From positions 1 to 52,800 of the forward strand of contig JARGFM010000023.1 of NCBI GenBank assembly GCA_029210725.1: a stretch of DNA of 52,800 nt, read 5' to 3'. Within the stretch, counting starts at the first letter, position 1. Each line of letters opens with the position of its first letter. The notes under the pieces are model-generated. The model saw only the letters and a program-made list of their open reading frames with translations. It had not been told where the DNA came from and ran no database searches. Below are positions 44,617 to 52,800 of this stretch, in pieces. The stretch comes from Bacteroidales bacterium. GTDB taxonomy: Bacteria; Bacteroidota; Bacteroidia; Bacteroidales; GCA-2748055. Made by a program: the position numbers and the translations under genes.

Positions 44617-45981
44617 ATGAAAAAGTACATCAAAAGATTACTATGGATCCTTTTAATCGCCTTGATCCTTGTACTAAGCTGGTTTGCCTGGCCCAGGCTG
44701 CCAATAATAACGGCTTTTGCAGCCAAAGGGATGTGCTCCAGTGTGTTCCTGGCAGATAAAAGCCCCGGACGGGTAGCTTTGGAGGATTTATCCTTTTTCC
44801 CCATCAGCCTGGCCAGATGTAAGATCGATTATGAGGAGAAATCGGTTACTGCCCGGGTGTTTGGCCTGGCCATGCGTAAGGCCGTTTTCAGAGAAGGACT
44901 GGGAGCTGTGATAGTTCTGGAGAAGCCGGAAGAGGAGCTGATGGCAGATTCATTTAAGATTCCGGATCCGGGTTACAGCCAGGATACCATTCCCTGGCCC
45001 CTGGGTGATGTATTGCGCGAAAACAGTCCGGAAGGGGTAGATTATGAAAGATTAAGCGAAATACTTGATAAAGCCATTGATGATCCGGGAGAGGAGCCAT
45101 TCAAAAAAACACTGGGTGTTGCGGTGGTATATGATAATGCACTGATCGGGGAGAACTATCTGGAGGGCTATGATGCCTGGACCAGGTTTCATGGCTGGTC
45201 GATGACCAAAACAGTCATCGGAGCCATGACGGGGGCCCTGGTGCAGGAGGGCAGAATGGACATTCACAAACCTGCAGGCATCCCTGAGTGGGCCGGAGAT
45301 GAAAGGAAAGAAATTAGTGTGGAGAACATCCTTCATATGAGCAGCGGGCTGGAGTGGGTGGAAAATTACTTCACCATTTCTGATGCCACCGTGATGCTGA
45401 TGCAAAGCGATGATATGTATTCTTCGGTGCTTAACAGTGAACTGGCCCATAAGCCAGGCAGTTACTGGAACTATTCATCGGGGGATGCCAACCTGCTTTC
45501 AGGCCTGATCAGAGATGCTATCGGGGATTTGGATGAATACCATGGTTATGCCTATACCAGGCTTTTTCACCGCATAGGAATGCTGAATACCGTGGTGGAG
45601 ACCGATGCCAGTGGATTGTTTGTGGCCTCCTCCTATAGTTATGGTTCTACAAGGGACTGGGCCCGTTTTGGAATGCTCTTCCTGAATCAGGGTATCTTTG
45701 AAGGGGATACGGTTCTGACCCCGGAGTGGGTCGAATATATGACAACAGCTGCACCAGCATCGGATGGACAGTATGCGGGGACTTTCTGGCTGAAGGAACC
45801 GGATCAAGAGAATGCCCTGGTGGATGTTCCGGATGATCTGTTTTTTGCAGATGGATTCCTGGGGCAGCGGGTCTATGTGATTCCATCCAAAAAACTGGTT
45901 GTGGTGCGCATGGGATTTAGCCTGGGCAATTTTTCGCTGAATGATTTCCTGAGGGATATCATTGCCACACTGCCAGCCTGA
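44617..45981 (+). CDS. Serine hydrolase, class C beta-lactamase-like
   Basis: A 454-aa membrane-anchored or exported protein with an N-terminal helix (about residues 7-25). The nucleophile motif is SMTK (Ser195, Lys198); a second motif YSSGDAN (Tyr286) is in the usual position for the class C Tyr motif, and GFLGQRVYVIPS fits the third (HxG-like) region with a Gly-Gln change. It should be a DD-peptidase, esterase or related hydrolase rather than a resistance enzyme. Convergent with the TPR gene, 8 bp apart. Confidence 0.85.
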   Translation: MKKYIKRLLWILLIALILVLSWFAWPRLPIITAFAAKGMCSSVFLADKSPGRVALEDLSFFPISLARCKIDYEEKSVTARVFGLAMRKAVFREGLGAVIVLEKPEEELMADSFKIPDPGYSQDTIPWPLGDVLRENSPEGVDYERLSEILDKAIDDPGEEPFKKTLGVAVVYDNALIGENYLEGYDAWTRFHGWSMTKTVIGAMTGALVQEGRMDIHKPAGIPEWAGDERKEISVENILHMSSGLEWVENYFTISDATVMLMQSDDMYSSVLNSELAHKPGSYWNYSSGDANLLSGLIRDAIGDLDEYHGYAYTRLFHRIGMLNTVVETDASGLFVASSYSYGSTRDWARFGMLFLNQGIFEGDTVLTPEWVEYMTTAAPASDGQYAGTFWLKEPDQENALVDVPDDLFFADGFLGQRVYVIPSKKLVVVRMGFSLGNFSLNDFLRDIIATLPA

Positions 45982-45989
45982 TCTTACAA

Positions 45990-47885
45990 TCAGCCCTGGT
46001 TTCTGTCCAGGATGTCCTCGACTTCCTTAAGCAGAACAAAATTCTTATGATCGTAATAGGCTCTCAGGCTCCAGGATTTCTGAAGGACCTCCCTGGCTTT
46101 CTCATACTCCTTACGTTTATAGAGTCCCAGCCCGTAAGTGTACTGGTATGATGCATTTTCCGGATACTCTTCCACCAGGGGCATGATGAGGTTCATGCCT
46201 TCCTCCAACTTAATATCCCGGGCGATCAGGAAGTGTGCAAACTCGCCTATGACCATGGGATTATCTGATCTCATTGAATAAGCCTTCCGGTGGTAATACT
46301 CCGCTTGTTCATAGGATCCGGCCCAATCGTAAACACCTGCATACCAGAGCCAAAGGTTAGCCTCGGGCCAGCCCTGTTGTTCTGTCATTTTCCGGATCTC
46401 GTCCAGATAGAATTTTGCCCGGATGCTGTCGCCCCGCGAAGTGGCACAAACGGCCTGCCAGTAATCGAAGGTGGATTTTTGCTGTGGCCAGAGCTCTCTC
46501 CCCTTTTCATAGATCCTTTGTTCTTTCTTATGTGCCCCAACATAGTGATAGGCATTGCCCAGCAAAGAATAGGTCCAGGACCAGGACAGCACCTCCTGTT
46601 TTTGTGCCAGTTCCAGGCATTTTTCAAAAGCATGAATCGCTTCTTTCCACTCTTCCATATTAAATTTGACCCATCCCAGCTGGTAATGCTTGATCATGGC
46701 CTGGGGATGGATAGCCAGGTATTCTTCCAGGTAATAAACCTGTTCTACGGGTTTTTTTTCTACAGTGGCAATAAGAGCGTTTACCTGTAATTGCATATCA
46801 GGAGTTAGCCGGAGGATCTGTTCATTGGCTTTGTAGGCCCACTCTTTTGACCGTACCGCCTGCCGGGTGTCCCCGTAGCAGTAGGCTATTTTTAACATGG
46901 CCGAGACAAATCCGCTGTCTGTTTCCAGGGCTTTACTGAAGTATTCAATAGCCTCCGGATAATCAAGCCGTGCATAGGCATTTGCCCCCAGGAGATAAAG
47001 TCTATATGCCTCGGGCGATTGTGTAAAAACGCTTTTTAATTCATAATGGGTTGCACTTTTCAGACTCCTTATCTCCAGAAAGTCCTTGATCAGATGTGAA
47101 AGAGAATCGGCCAGGACAAAAAAATCATTTTCCCTTGCCCCCTGCAGTTCAAAAGATTTATAAATCTCCTCAGATTCTGGATTCATAATGTTTGAGGTGA
47201 CCCTGATCTTATCTCCCGACTTGTACATGTTTCCAATAATGACTGTATTGGCTTCAGCTTTACGTGCAGCCTCGCCCGCCACGGCGGGTGTGAGAGATGC
47301 ATAGTTTAATCCGGCTTCTTCTCCAAGAATGTTGTACATGGTTTCATACTGACGCACCGACAAGGCCTCTGAATTTGACAGCGAAGTAATCAGAAGGTTC
47401 TGAAGGCCGCCCTGCCACAGGTTGTAAAGAGTGTCGCCTGTCATGTTTTTAAAGGGCAACACGGCTATGGAAATTCCTCCTCGTTCAGGCTTTGAACGGC
47501 CCTTGCCAAAAAACTTCGGGTATACTAAAACCAGCACTATACCCAGAAGCAGCACAATCACCACATCACTCAGCCTGAGCTTTCTTCTCCCGGGTACTCC
47601 GGAAGCCCGGGTGATTTCCTGTTCCTCAAGCTTTGGAGTTTTGACCAGGCCTTGCGGAGTGATATCAAATACCCAGGACAGCACAAAAGCTACTGGGAGG
47701 CCTGCAATAAGCAGAATAATGATAAAAGTGACAGTCCAGTCAGGAAGTCCGAGCCTGGGAAACATGATATCCGCTGCTTCCATAATTATAAAAGCAGTGG
47801 CAGCATACATGGTCAGGACCCTGAGTACTCCGCGCCGCTTTAGTTCTTTCCAGAAGCGGAATGGCTGATTCGAGTGCCGTTTCAT
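45990..47885 (-). CDS. TPR membrane protein with TolB-like domain
   Basis: A 631-aa protein with three N-terminal membrane helices (about 20-40, 48-72, 102-122), then a TolB/FlgO-like domain starting ISIAVLPFKNMTGDTLYN (about 135-265), then many tetratricopeptide repeats (about 280-620; for example DYPEAIEYFSKALETD). The layout matches proteins often found with adenylate cyclase or LuxR output domains, but no output domain is present here. The TPRs probably bind partners. Upstream are a weak promoter and an inverted repeat. Confidence 0.82.
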   Translation of the reverse strand: MKRHSNQPFRFWKELKRRGVLRVLTMYAATAFIIMEAADIMFPRLGLPDWTVTFIIILLIAGLPVAFVLSWVFDITPQGLVKTPKLEEQEITRASGVPGRRKLRLSDVVIVLLLGIVLVLVYPKFFGKGRSKPERGGISIAVLPFKNMTGDTLYNLWQGGLQNLLITSLSNSEALSVRQYETMYNILGEEAGLNYASLTPAVAGEAARKAEANTVIIGNMYKSGDKIRVTSNIMNPESEEIYKSFELQGARENDFFVLADSLSHLIKDFLEIRSLKSATHYELKSVFTQSPEAYRLYLLGANAYARLDYPEAIEYFSKALETDSGFVSAMLKIAYCYGDTRQAVRSKEWAYKANEQILRLTPDMQLQVNALIATVEKKPVEQVYYLEEYLAIHPQAMIKHYQLGWVKFNMEEWKEAIHAFEKCLELAQKQEVLSWSWTYSLLGNAYHYVGAHKKEQRIYEKGRELWPQQKSTFDYWQAVCATSRGDSIRAKFYLDEIRKMTEQQGWPEANLWLWYAGVYDWAGSYEQAEYYHRKAYSMRSDNPMVIGEFAHFLIARDIKLEEGMNLIMPLVEEYPENASYQYTYGLGLYKRKEYEKAREVLQKSWSLRAYYDHKNFVLLKEVEDILDRNQG

Positions 47886-47909
47886 TCAAGCAGAGGAGTT
47901 AGTCATCTG

Positions 47910-47940
47910 CAATTTACGATAAGAAAGGCCATAAGTCAAA
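47910..47940 (-). promoter_or_regulatory. Possible promoter for the TPR gene
   Basis: Minus strand: TTTG at 47937-47940, 20 nt, then TAAATTG, one base shorter than the usual -7 box. An inverted repeat lies directly upstream. Confidence 0.3.
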
Positions 47941-47961
47941 TGCACCTTGCAGGCGGGTGCA
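47941..47961. repeat. TGCACC-N9-GGTGCA inverted repeat
   Basis: Six-base arms (47941-47946 and 47956-47961) around a 9-nt spacer abut the -33 site of the TPR gene, in the divergent gap with the GH2 gene. Position suits an activator or repressor site; a hairpin without a T run is less likely to be a terminator. Confidence 0.35.
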
Positions 47962-48009
47962 TATTTGCTTATTTTGCAGCATGGAAACAAGTGAATTTAA
48001 ATAGCTGTA

Positions 48010-50469
48010 ATGAGACCAAATAATCTTTCCCTCATTAAAGTGCTTGTCATTGTTTCTGTTCTTACTCTTTTATCCTGTGTCAGGCATGCGGGGAGCGACT
48101 GTTTTCGGGATGCCGATTTCAATGCCGGTTGGTATTTCCATATGGGCGATATCAGTGATCCCTTTGCCGGAGGGGATGAACCGGGGTGGGTTCCGGTACA
48201 TCTTCCACACGACTGGAGCATCCTTGATTATGAGCTTCAGGACTCCCTGCACGAGGGTCCGTTTTATAAGAATCTGCCGGGAGGGGTGGATGTGGGGTAC
48301 CTCCGGAACGGGACAGCCTGGTACAGAAAGGAATTTGTAAGTCCCGGGGACAGCGGGGATAAACAGATCATGCTTTCTTTTGATGGGGTACAGTCCCACA
48401 TGGAATTATGGGTCAACGGCATTTTTATCGGGGAACATGTCTATGGATATACCCCATTTCTCTTTGATATCGCTCCGGCTTTGAAGCCCCCGGGGGAGAA
48501 GAATGTGATTGCGGTAAAGACAGTAAATCCGGGGGAGAACTCCAGATGGTTCAGCGGAGCGGGTATTTACCGTTCTGTGAAATTGTCGGTACTTCACTCT
48601 CTCGCTATGGCCCCATGGGGGGTGTATGTGACCACCCCGGAAGTGTCAGCTGACCGGGCTTCCATTCATATGGAGATAGAGGTTTCCAATCGCAGAGGGA
48701 CCGGGGCGGAGGTTAGCGGAGAGATCCTGATTCATTCGCCCGATAACAGAGAATTTGTTTGGAAAACCGATACACTTATTGTTGGTCCGGGCCTGAAAGA
48801 GACTCTTATTGCCTCTGGCTTTCTGGATCAGCCATACCTGTGGACCATCGATGAACCCTGTTTGTATCAGGTTGAGGTAAGTTTGCTGGAAGCTGGCCAA
48901 GAGACTGATTCTTATAGCACCCGCTTTGGAATCAGGTCCATCGCTTACAGCGCGAATGATGGATTTCTGCTAAATGGAGAGGAGCTCCTGATGAAAGGAG
49001 CCTGCATGCACCACGACAATGGACTGCTGGGTGCGGCGGCATTTAAAGACGCCGAATACCGGAGGGTGAAGCGGATGAAGGAGAACGGGTATAATGCCAT
49101 CCGTACCAGCCACAATCCGCCTTCTGAGTTTTTTCTGGACGCCTGCGACGAGCTGGGAGTGGTGGTGATTGATGAATCGTTCGATCAATGGGAGGAAGCA
49201 AAACGTCCCAACGACTACTCCAATTATTTTAAGGAGTGGCATATCAGGGATATTCAGGCCATGGTGTATCGCGACCGGAACCATCCCAGTGTGGTGATGT
49301 GGAGTTTTGGTAATGAGGTTAGGGAGCGGGCCGACCCGGAAGGCATAGAGATCGGGAAAATCCTCTCTGAGGCCATCCGGGAAGTGGATGATACCCGGCC
49401 CCTTACCCAGGCGGTTTGTGCTTTCTGGGACCAGCCCGGCAGAGAATGGGACTATTCTGAAGGAGCTTTCAGTATGCTGGATATCAGCGGTTATAATTAT
49501 CAGTTCACGGAATATGAACCCGATCATGCGAAGTTTCCAGAACGTATAATATATGGTTCAGAAACCTTTCCAAAGTATGCCTGGGAAAACTGGGAACTGG
49601 TGAAGCGGCATCCCTGGGTTACAGGAGATTTTGTCTGGACCGGCATGGACTATATCGGTGAATCGGGAATAGGACATGATTATTTCTTTGATCCGGATAT
49701 GGAAAGGGAACCTACCTTTCTGATGCCCTGGCCCTGGTATGTTTCCTGGTGTGGAGATCTGGACATTCTTGGCAATAAAAAGCCTCAGTCGCTTTACAGG
49801 GATGTGCTCTGGGGTGAAAGCAAACTGGAGATACTGGTTTCGACGCCTGTTCCGGAAGGGCAGGAACCCTGGCTTAGTAACTGGGGCTGGCATGATGAGT
49901 TGCCTCACTGGAACTGGAAGGGGCATGAAGGCAAGGCTTTCAGAGTAAAAGTCTACTCTTCCTTCCCGGAAGTTAGACTGGAACTGAACGGAGTAATTAT
50001 TGGGAGCAAAACCCTTGACTCGGCAGATCGCTACACAGCAGAATTTGAATTGCCCTATGCTTCCGGCGAACTAAAGGCCATTGGTATTCAGGGAGGGAAG
50101 GAGATGGAGACCAAAATACTGCTTACTTCGGGGGATGCCAGTGAATTGTTTCTGGAGGCTGAAAAGGATCAGATTGCTGCAAACAGGAATTCCCTGGTAT
50201 TTATAAATGTAAGCTCTCTGGATGTTAAAGGCCAGTCGGTTCTTAATCATGAACCGGAGCTCAGGGTGGATGTCGCCGGTCCGGTCTTCCTGATGGCAGC
50301 AGGCAATGCCAGTCCAGAACACCAGGGAAGTTTTACCGACGAGGTTTTTGACCTGTTCAGAGGTAAAGGCATGGTGATACTCCGATCGACCGGCAAGCCC
50401 GGAGAAATTGTGGTGGAAGTCTCATCGGAAGATCTGAAGCCAGCCAGGCTCACTCTGCATGCAGAGTAA
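48010..50469 (+). CDS. GH2 beta-galactosidase-like lipoprotein
   Basis: An 819-aa glycoside hydrolase family 2 enzyme with a lipoprotein signal (lipobox LTLLSC, Cys23). N-terminal sugar-binding domain with LPHDWS and GTAWYRKEF, then immunoglobulin-like domain, then a TIM barrel with the acid/base in SFGNEV (Glu436) and the nucleophile in YGSETFPKY (Glu518). The C-terminal beta domain follows. It should cleave a terminal beta-linked galactose or related sugar at the cell surface. No TonB-dependent or SusD-like gene is nearby. Confidence 0.92.
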   Translation: MRPNNLSLIKVLVIVSVLTLLSCVRHAGSDCFRDADFNAGWYFHMGDISDPFAGGDEPGWVPVHLPHDWSILDYELQDSLHEGPFYKNLPGGVDVGYLRNGTAWYRKEFVSPGDSGDKQIMLSFDGVQSHMELWVNGIFIGEHVYGYTPFLFDIAPALKPPGEKNVIAVKTVNPGENSRWFSGAGIYRSVKLSVLHSLAMAPWGVYVTTPEVSADRASIHMEIEVSNRRGTGAEVSGEILIHSPDNREFVWKTDTLIVGPGLKETLIASGFLDQPYLWTIDEPCLYQVEVSLLEAGQETDSYSTRFGIRSIAYSANDGFLLNGEELLMKGACMHHDNGLLGAAAFKDAEYRRVKRMKENGYNAIRTSHNPPSEFFLDACDELGVVVIDESFDQWEEAKRPNDYSNYFKEWHIRDIQAMVYRDRNHPSVVMWSFGNEVRERADPEGIEIGKILSEAIREVDDTRPLTQAVCAFWDQPGREWDYSEGAFSMLDISGYNYQFTEYEPDHAKFPERIIYGSETFPKYAWENWELVKRHPWVTGDFVWTGMDYIGESGIGHDYFFDPDMEREPTFLMPWPWYVSWCGDLDILGNKKPQSLYRDVLWGESKLEILVSTPVPEGQEPWLSNWGWHDELPHWNWKGHEGKAFRVKVYSSFPEVRLELNGVIIGSKTLDSADRYTAEFELPYASGELKAIGIQGGKEMETKILLTSGDASELFLEAEKDQIAANRNSLVFINVSSLDVKGQSVLNHEPELRVDVAGPVFLMAAGNASPEHQGSFTDEVFDLFRGKGMVILRSTGKPGEIVVEVSSEDLKPARLTLHAE

Positions 50470-50477
50470 AGCAATGA

Positions 50478-50624
50478 TTACAAATCGGAAAATCCCTCAT
50501 TTATCCATTGGCTCATCCACTGGATCTGCTCAGGGTTCCATAGTTGTTTATGAAGCATGGTCCGTTTGGACCGAAATGCAGGAATTCTGCCCGGATACCT
50601 GGATTCTCTGGCAAAGCCATGCAT
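50478..50624 (-). CDS. Possible small antisense protein, unrecognised
   Basis: A 48-aa frame with an ATG at 50624 and a TAA at 50478 reads MHGFARESRYPGR at the start and ends WMSQWINEGFSDL. It has a basic, Trp- and Gln-rich composition and no family I recognise. It fills most of the 214-bp gap between the GH2 gene and the next gene. It is short and could be chance. Confidence 0.25.
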   Translation of the reverse strand: MHGFARESRYPGRIPAFRSKRTMLHKQLWNPEQIQWMSQWINEGFSDL

Positions 50625-50683
50625 AAAATTTGCTTTCAATACGAATTATGCTCTACCTTTATCATTGTATCAATACCACCATT

Positions 50684-51052
50684 ATGAAAAAAGTAACAAC
50701 AATTCTTGTTCTGTTTTTGGCAGTGTGAGCCATGTATGGGCAGGATATCATTGGAACCTGGAATGGAGCATTCACAGTTGAGCCTCCTCAGGGCGATGCA
50801 ATAACATTAAGGATTGTATTCCATATTGAGGCTGCAGACGACGGCTTCAACACTACCCTGGATAGTCCTGATCAGAACGCCTTTGGGATAGCGACTGATG
50901 CCACTACCTTTTCAGAGAAGGAGTTAAGCAATAAAATAGGGGAACTTGATTTTGTATTTACGGGAAAACTCACTGATGCCGGGAGCATCGATGGTTCATT
51001 TACCCAGATAGGACAAACCTTTGATCTGGATTTGACCAGGCAGGATGAGTAG
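50684..51052 (+). pseudogene. Small secreted protein with TGA in its signal peptide
   Basis: From the ATG at 50684 the frame reads MKKVTTILVLFLAV, then TGA (50726-50728), then AMYGQDIIGTWNGAF and about 100 more residues to a TAG at 51050. The first part is an ordinary signal peptide that the TGA interrupts, so a one-base change (for example from TGG) would restore it. The mature domain (GTWNGAF, DSPDQNAFGIA, FTGKLTDAGSIDGSFTQ) matches the N-terminal beta domain often fused to alpha/beta hydrolases, but no hydrolase domain follows. A methionine at 50732 just after the TGA would give an unexported product. Confidence 0.7.
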
Positions 51053-51057
51053 CCGGC

Positions 51058-51088
51058 ATTGCTTCATCATTCAGAAAAATTATTTTTG
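51058..51088 (+). promoter_or_regulatory. Promoter for the flavoprotein gene
   Basis: ATTG at 51058-51061, 19 nt, then an exact -7 box TATTTTTG (51081-51088). It lies 80 bp before the ATG at 51169. Confidence 0.5.
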
Positions 51089-51168
51089 CATAAATCTCTT
51101 TTGAAGAGCTTATGCGGGAAGCTATTACCTGAACTTTCTGCCACCGGGAGAAGTCAACTTTGAGGGCT

Positions 51169-52410
51169 ATGGATAATTATGATGTGCTCGTGGTGGGGGC
51201 TGGCCCTGCCGGTTTGCTGGCTGCAGGCAGTGCGGCCCAGAGAGGTTCCAGGGTGCTTGTGCTGGAGAAAATGAGGCAGGAGGGCAGAAAGCTTTTAATA
51301 AGCGGGAAGGGCCGGTGCAATATTACCAACGATGCAGAAGTCACGGAGTTTGTCAGGCATGTCCATCCTTCCGGCCGCTTTCTTCGTCCTGCTTTCGGAC
51401 AATTTTTTTCTAAAGAGATTCTGGAGCTGCTTCATCAATATGGAGTGGAGACTATTTGCGAACGTGGAGGTCGATACTTTCCTGCCAGTAACCATTCCTC
51501 AGATGTGTTATCGGCGCTTCTGAGATGGTTAAAGGAGCTGAATGTGGAAATCCGTTGTGGGCACAGGGTCGAAAAACTGATTTTGGTAAACCGGGTCATT
51601 CAGGGTGTTCAGTCCGACGGTCAGGAATTCCGGGCCCCCAGGGTGATCCTGGCCACCGGAGGGAAATCCTATCCGGCCACCGGATCGAATGGGGAAGGAT
51701 ATGAACTGGCACGTTCAGCGGGGCATACACTTACGCCGGTCAGACCAGCCCTGGTTCCTCTCGAAACTACAGGGGATATGGCCCGGAAGCTTCAGGGCCT
51801 TACCCTGAAAAATGTAAGGGCCACGGTTTGGGTGAATGATAAGAAAAGAGCAGAAGATTTCGGAGAGATGATCTTTACTCATTTCGGACTCTCGGGCCCT
51901 GTTATACTTACGCTCAGCAGGATGGTGGTTGATGCATTGCGTGAGGAGAGTCAGGTGGAGGTATCAATCGATCTGAAGCCCGCTCTGGATGAGCAAAAAC
52001 TGGATACGCGCCTGCTTCGGGATCTGAATGCTTCAGGGAAAAAATTAATTACCAATCTCTTTCGAAACTGGCTGCCGGCCTCCATGATTCCGGTTTTTTT
52101 GGATACCCTTGGAATTGATCCGGCCAAGGAGGGTCATCAGATCTCATCGGGAGAGCGAAAGGCGATCCGGAACCTGATGAAGGACCTGCGGTTTAAAATC
52201 CAGGCACATCGTTCGTTTAAAGAAGCCATTATTACCGCAGGTGGTATTCCAACAGCCGAGATATCCTCAAAAACCATGGAATCCAGGTTGGTGCAGGGAC
52301 TCTATTTTGCAGGAGAGATGATCGATCTGGATGCCGAAACGGGTGGATATAACCTGCAGATTGCCTACTCTACCGGATGGCTGGCCGGAAGGTCGTCCTC
52401 CGGATTATAG
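51169..52410 (+). CDS. BaiN/HI0933-family flavoprotein
   Basis: A roughly 413-aa NAD(P)/FAD-dependent oxidoreductase. The start is taken at the ATG at 51169; the frame opens at a TTG 9 bp earlier. It begins DNYDVLVVGAGPAGLLAAGSA (dinucleotide fold), continues LISGKGRCNITN, and ends with AGGIPTAEIS, GLYFAGEMIDLDAETGGYNLQIAYSTGWLAG, all typical of the HI0933/BaiN group. Reactions in this group are mostly not known. It is convergent with a small minus-strand gene; their ends overlap by six bases. Confidence 0.9.
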   Translation: MDNYDVLVVGAGPAGLLAAGSAAQRGSRVLVLEKMRQEGRKLLISGKGRCNITNDAEVTEFVRHVHPSGRFLRPAFGQFFSKEILELLHQYGVETICERGGRYFPASNHSSDVLSALLRWLKELNVEIRCGHRVEKLILVNRVIQGVQSDGQEFRAPRVILATGGKSYPATGSNGEGYELARSAGHTLTPVRPALVPLETTGDMARKLQGLTLKNVRATVWVNDKKRAEDFGEMIFTHFGLSGPVILTLSRMVVDALREESQVEVSIDLKPALDEQKLDTRLLRDLNASGKKLITNLFRNWLPASMIPVFLDTLGIDPAKEGHQISSGERKAIRNLMKDLRFKIQAHRSFKEAIITAGGIPTAEISSKTMESRLVQGLYFAGEMIDLDAETGGYNLQIAYSTGWLAGRSSSGL

Positions 52411-52683
52411 TTGTAACTCCACCTTTTTTCTGGAATAATTTTTATACTGAATCAACAATCCCATACATCCGATTTTATCTTTGATCTCCTCATCGGTGGA
52501 CAATCTGGCTATTGCGTTTACCCGGATGGTTATCGGCTTGGCAACATCAAATCCCAGCCCGATTGATTCCAGATACTTGTCCTGCTCGTTATTATACAGC
52601 ACATCCCTGGTCTGCTCGTCGATCAGGACAAAGTGCAGGGGATACAGGTTTTTATGGGTGCAGAAGGAAAGTACATAATCCGT
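52405..52683 (-). CDS. Small unrecognised protein without a standard start
   Basis: From an ACG at 52683 the frame reads DYVLSFCTHKNLYPLHFVLIDEQ and runs about 90 codons to 52405; the ending is SRKKVELQL. The first standard start codon is a GTG at 52602, which would lose the better-looking first 27 residues. An exact -7 box (TATTTTTG, 52702-52709) lies just upstream of the ACG. Upstream frames are closed by stops. I do not recognise the family. Either ACG is used, the start codon is mutated, or this is a 5'-truncated remnant. Confidence 0.45.
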   Translation of the reverse strand, partial: TDYVLSFCTHKNLYPLHFVLIDEQTRDVLYNNEQDKYLESIGLGFDVAKPITIRVNAIARLSTDEEIKDKIGCMGLLIQYKNYSRKKVELQL

Positions 52684-52800
52684 AACTAATCAGTCTATTC
52701 TCAAAAATAGGTGGTTATAAACAATTTTCCGTGGTTTTACACGAATTTAACTGTGATGCATCTGTGGATTTCTCAGATTCAGTGGATATCAACAAAATCA

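Noticed and set aside
44617-45981. Antibiotic-resistance beta-lactamase
   Set aside because: The third motif is GQR-type rather than KTG, and the large N-terminal region and envelope anchor fit a peptidase or esterase.
48010-50469. GH2 gene as part of a utilisation locus
   Set aside because: Its neighbours are a TPR protein and a broken small protein, with no sugar transporter or regulator.
50726-50728. TGA as selenocysteine or reassigned Trp
   Set aside because: It lies in a signal peptide without a visible SECIS-like hairpin, and TGA ends intact genes here such as the permease at 23397.
52690-52800. Chromosome origin
   Set aside because: Only partial DnaA-box matches, no dnaA or dnaN nearby and no visible AT-rich unwinding element in the available bases.

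Overview
This window looks like a chromosomal segment from an environmental, Bacteroidales- or Marinilabiliales-like member of the Bacteroidota. The case rests on a C-terminal type IX secretion (T9SS) sorting domain, many Bacteroidota-style lipoproteins and families (DUF5916, PD40/SPOR, 3-keto-disaccharide hydrolase, Haem_bd), the purH-mreB-mreC-mreD-PBP2-rodA gene order, almost no Shine-Dalgarno sites, and several promoter-like sites of the Bacteroidota type (-33 TTTG, about 20 nt, -7 TAnnTTTG). By eye I see no tRNA, rRNA, CRISPR array, insertion sequence, integrase or prophage module.

Layout. 1-3.7 kb: the end of a large secreted HYR-type adhesin-like protein, then a convergent DUF5916 outer-membrane-type protein. 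3.7-10.5 kb: a trehalose locus. A fused trehalose-6-phosphate synthase/phosphatase and a frameshifted glutamine amidotransferase lie on the minus strand. Divergently, on the plus strand, are a fused HAD phosphoglucomutase/GH65 phosphorylase and a P-loop kinase. Together they could run a full trehalose synthesis and phosphorolysis cycle. 10.6-14.7 kb: cyclophilin, a GTPase of the cyclic 2,3-diphosphoglycerate synthetase type, an AcpH-like phosphodiesterase and a KamA-family radical SAM enzyme. 14.8-22 kb: the cell-shape operon behind purH. 22-31.4 kb: a MacB/FtsX-type permease, mgtE-ksgA, a thioesterase and a C-S lyase, a frameshifted HAMP-GAF protein, Hsp20, a nonsense-interrupted EamA transporter, and pgi.

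31.5-39 kb: an unusually large (728 aa) KamA-like radical SAM protein, an M28 peptidase, a 3-keto-disaccharide hydrolase-like lipoprotein, PPK2, upp and a PD40-SPOR protein. 39-44.6 kb: a lipoprotein, a 1020-aa TerB-ABC-permease fusion, two small CxxCH haem-binding proteins and another lipoprotein. This is the least explained gene cluster in the window. 44.6-52.8 kb: a serine hydrolase, a TPR/TolB-like membrane protein, a GH2 glycosidase, a small secreted protein with a TGA codon inside its signal peptide, a BaiN/HI0933-type flavoprotein, and a small unrecognised gene without a normal start codon.

Four genes are visibly broken: two single-base frameshifts and two in-frame stops. TAG and TGA both end intact genes here, so recoding is unlikely. 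The two frameshifts could be assembly errors. The best candidates for something undescribed are the trehalose-cycle locus with its orphan kinase, the 728-aa radical SAM enzyme, and the TerB-ABC exporter cluster. No single element is clearly a new system.
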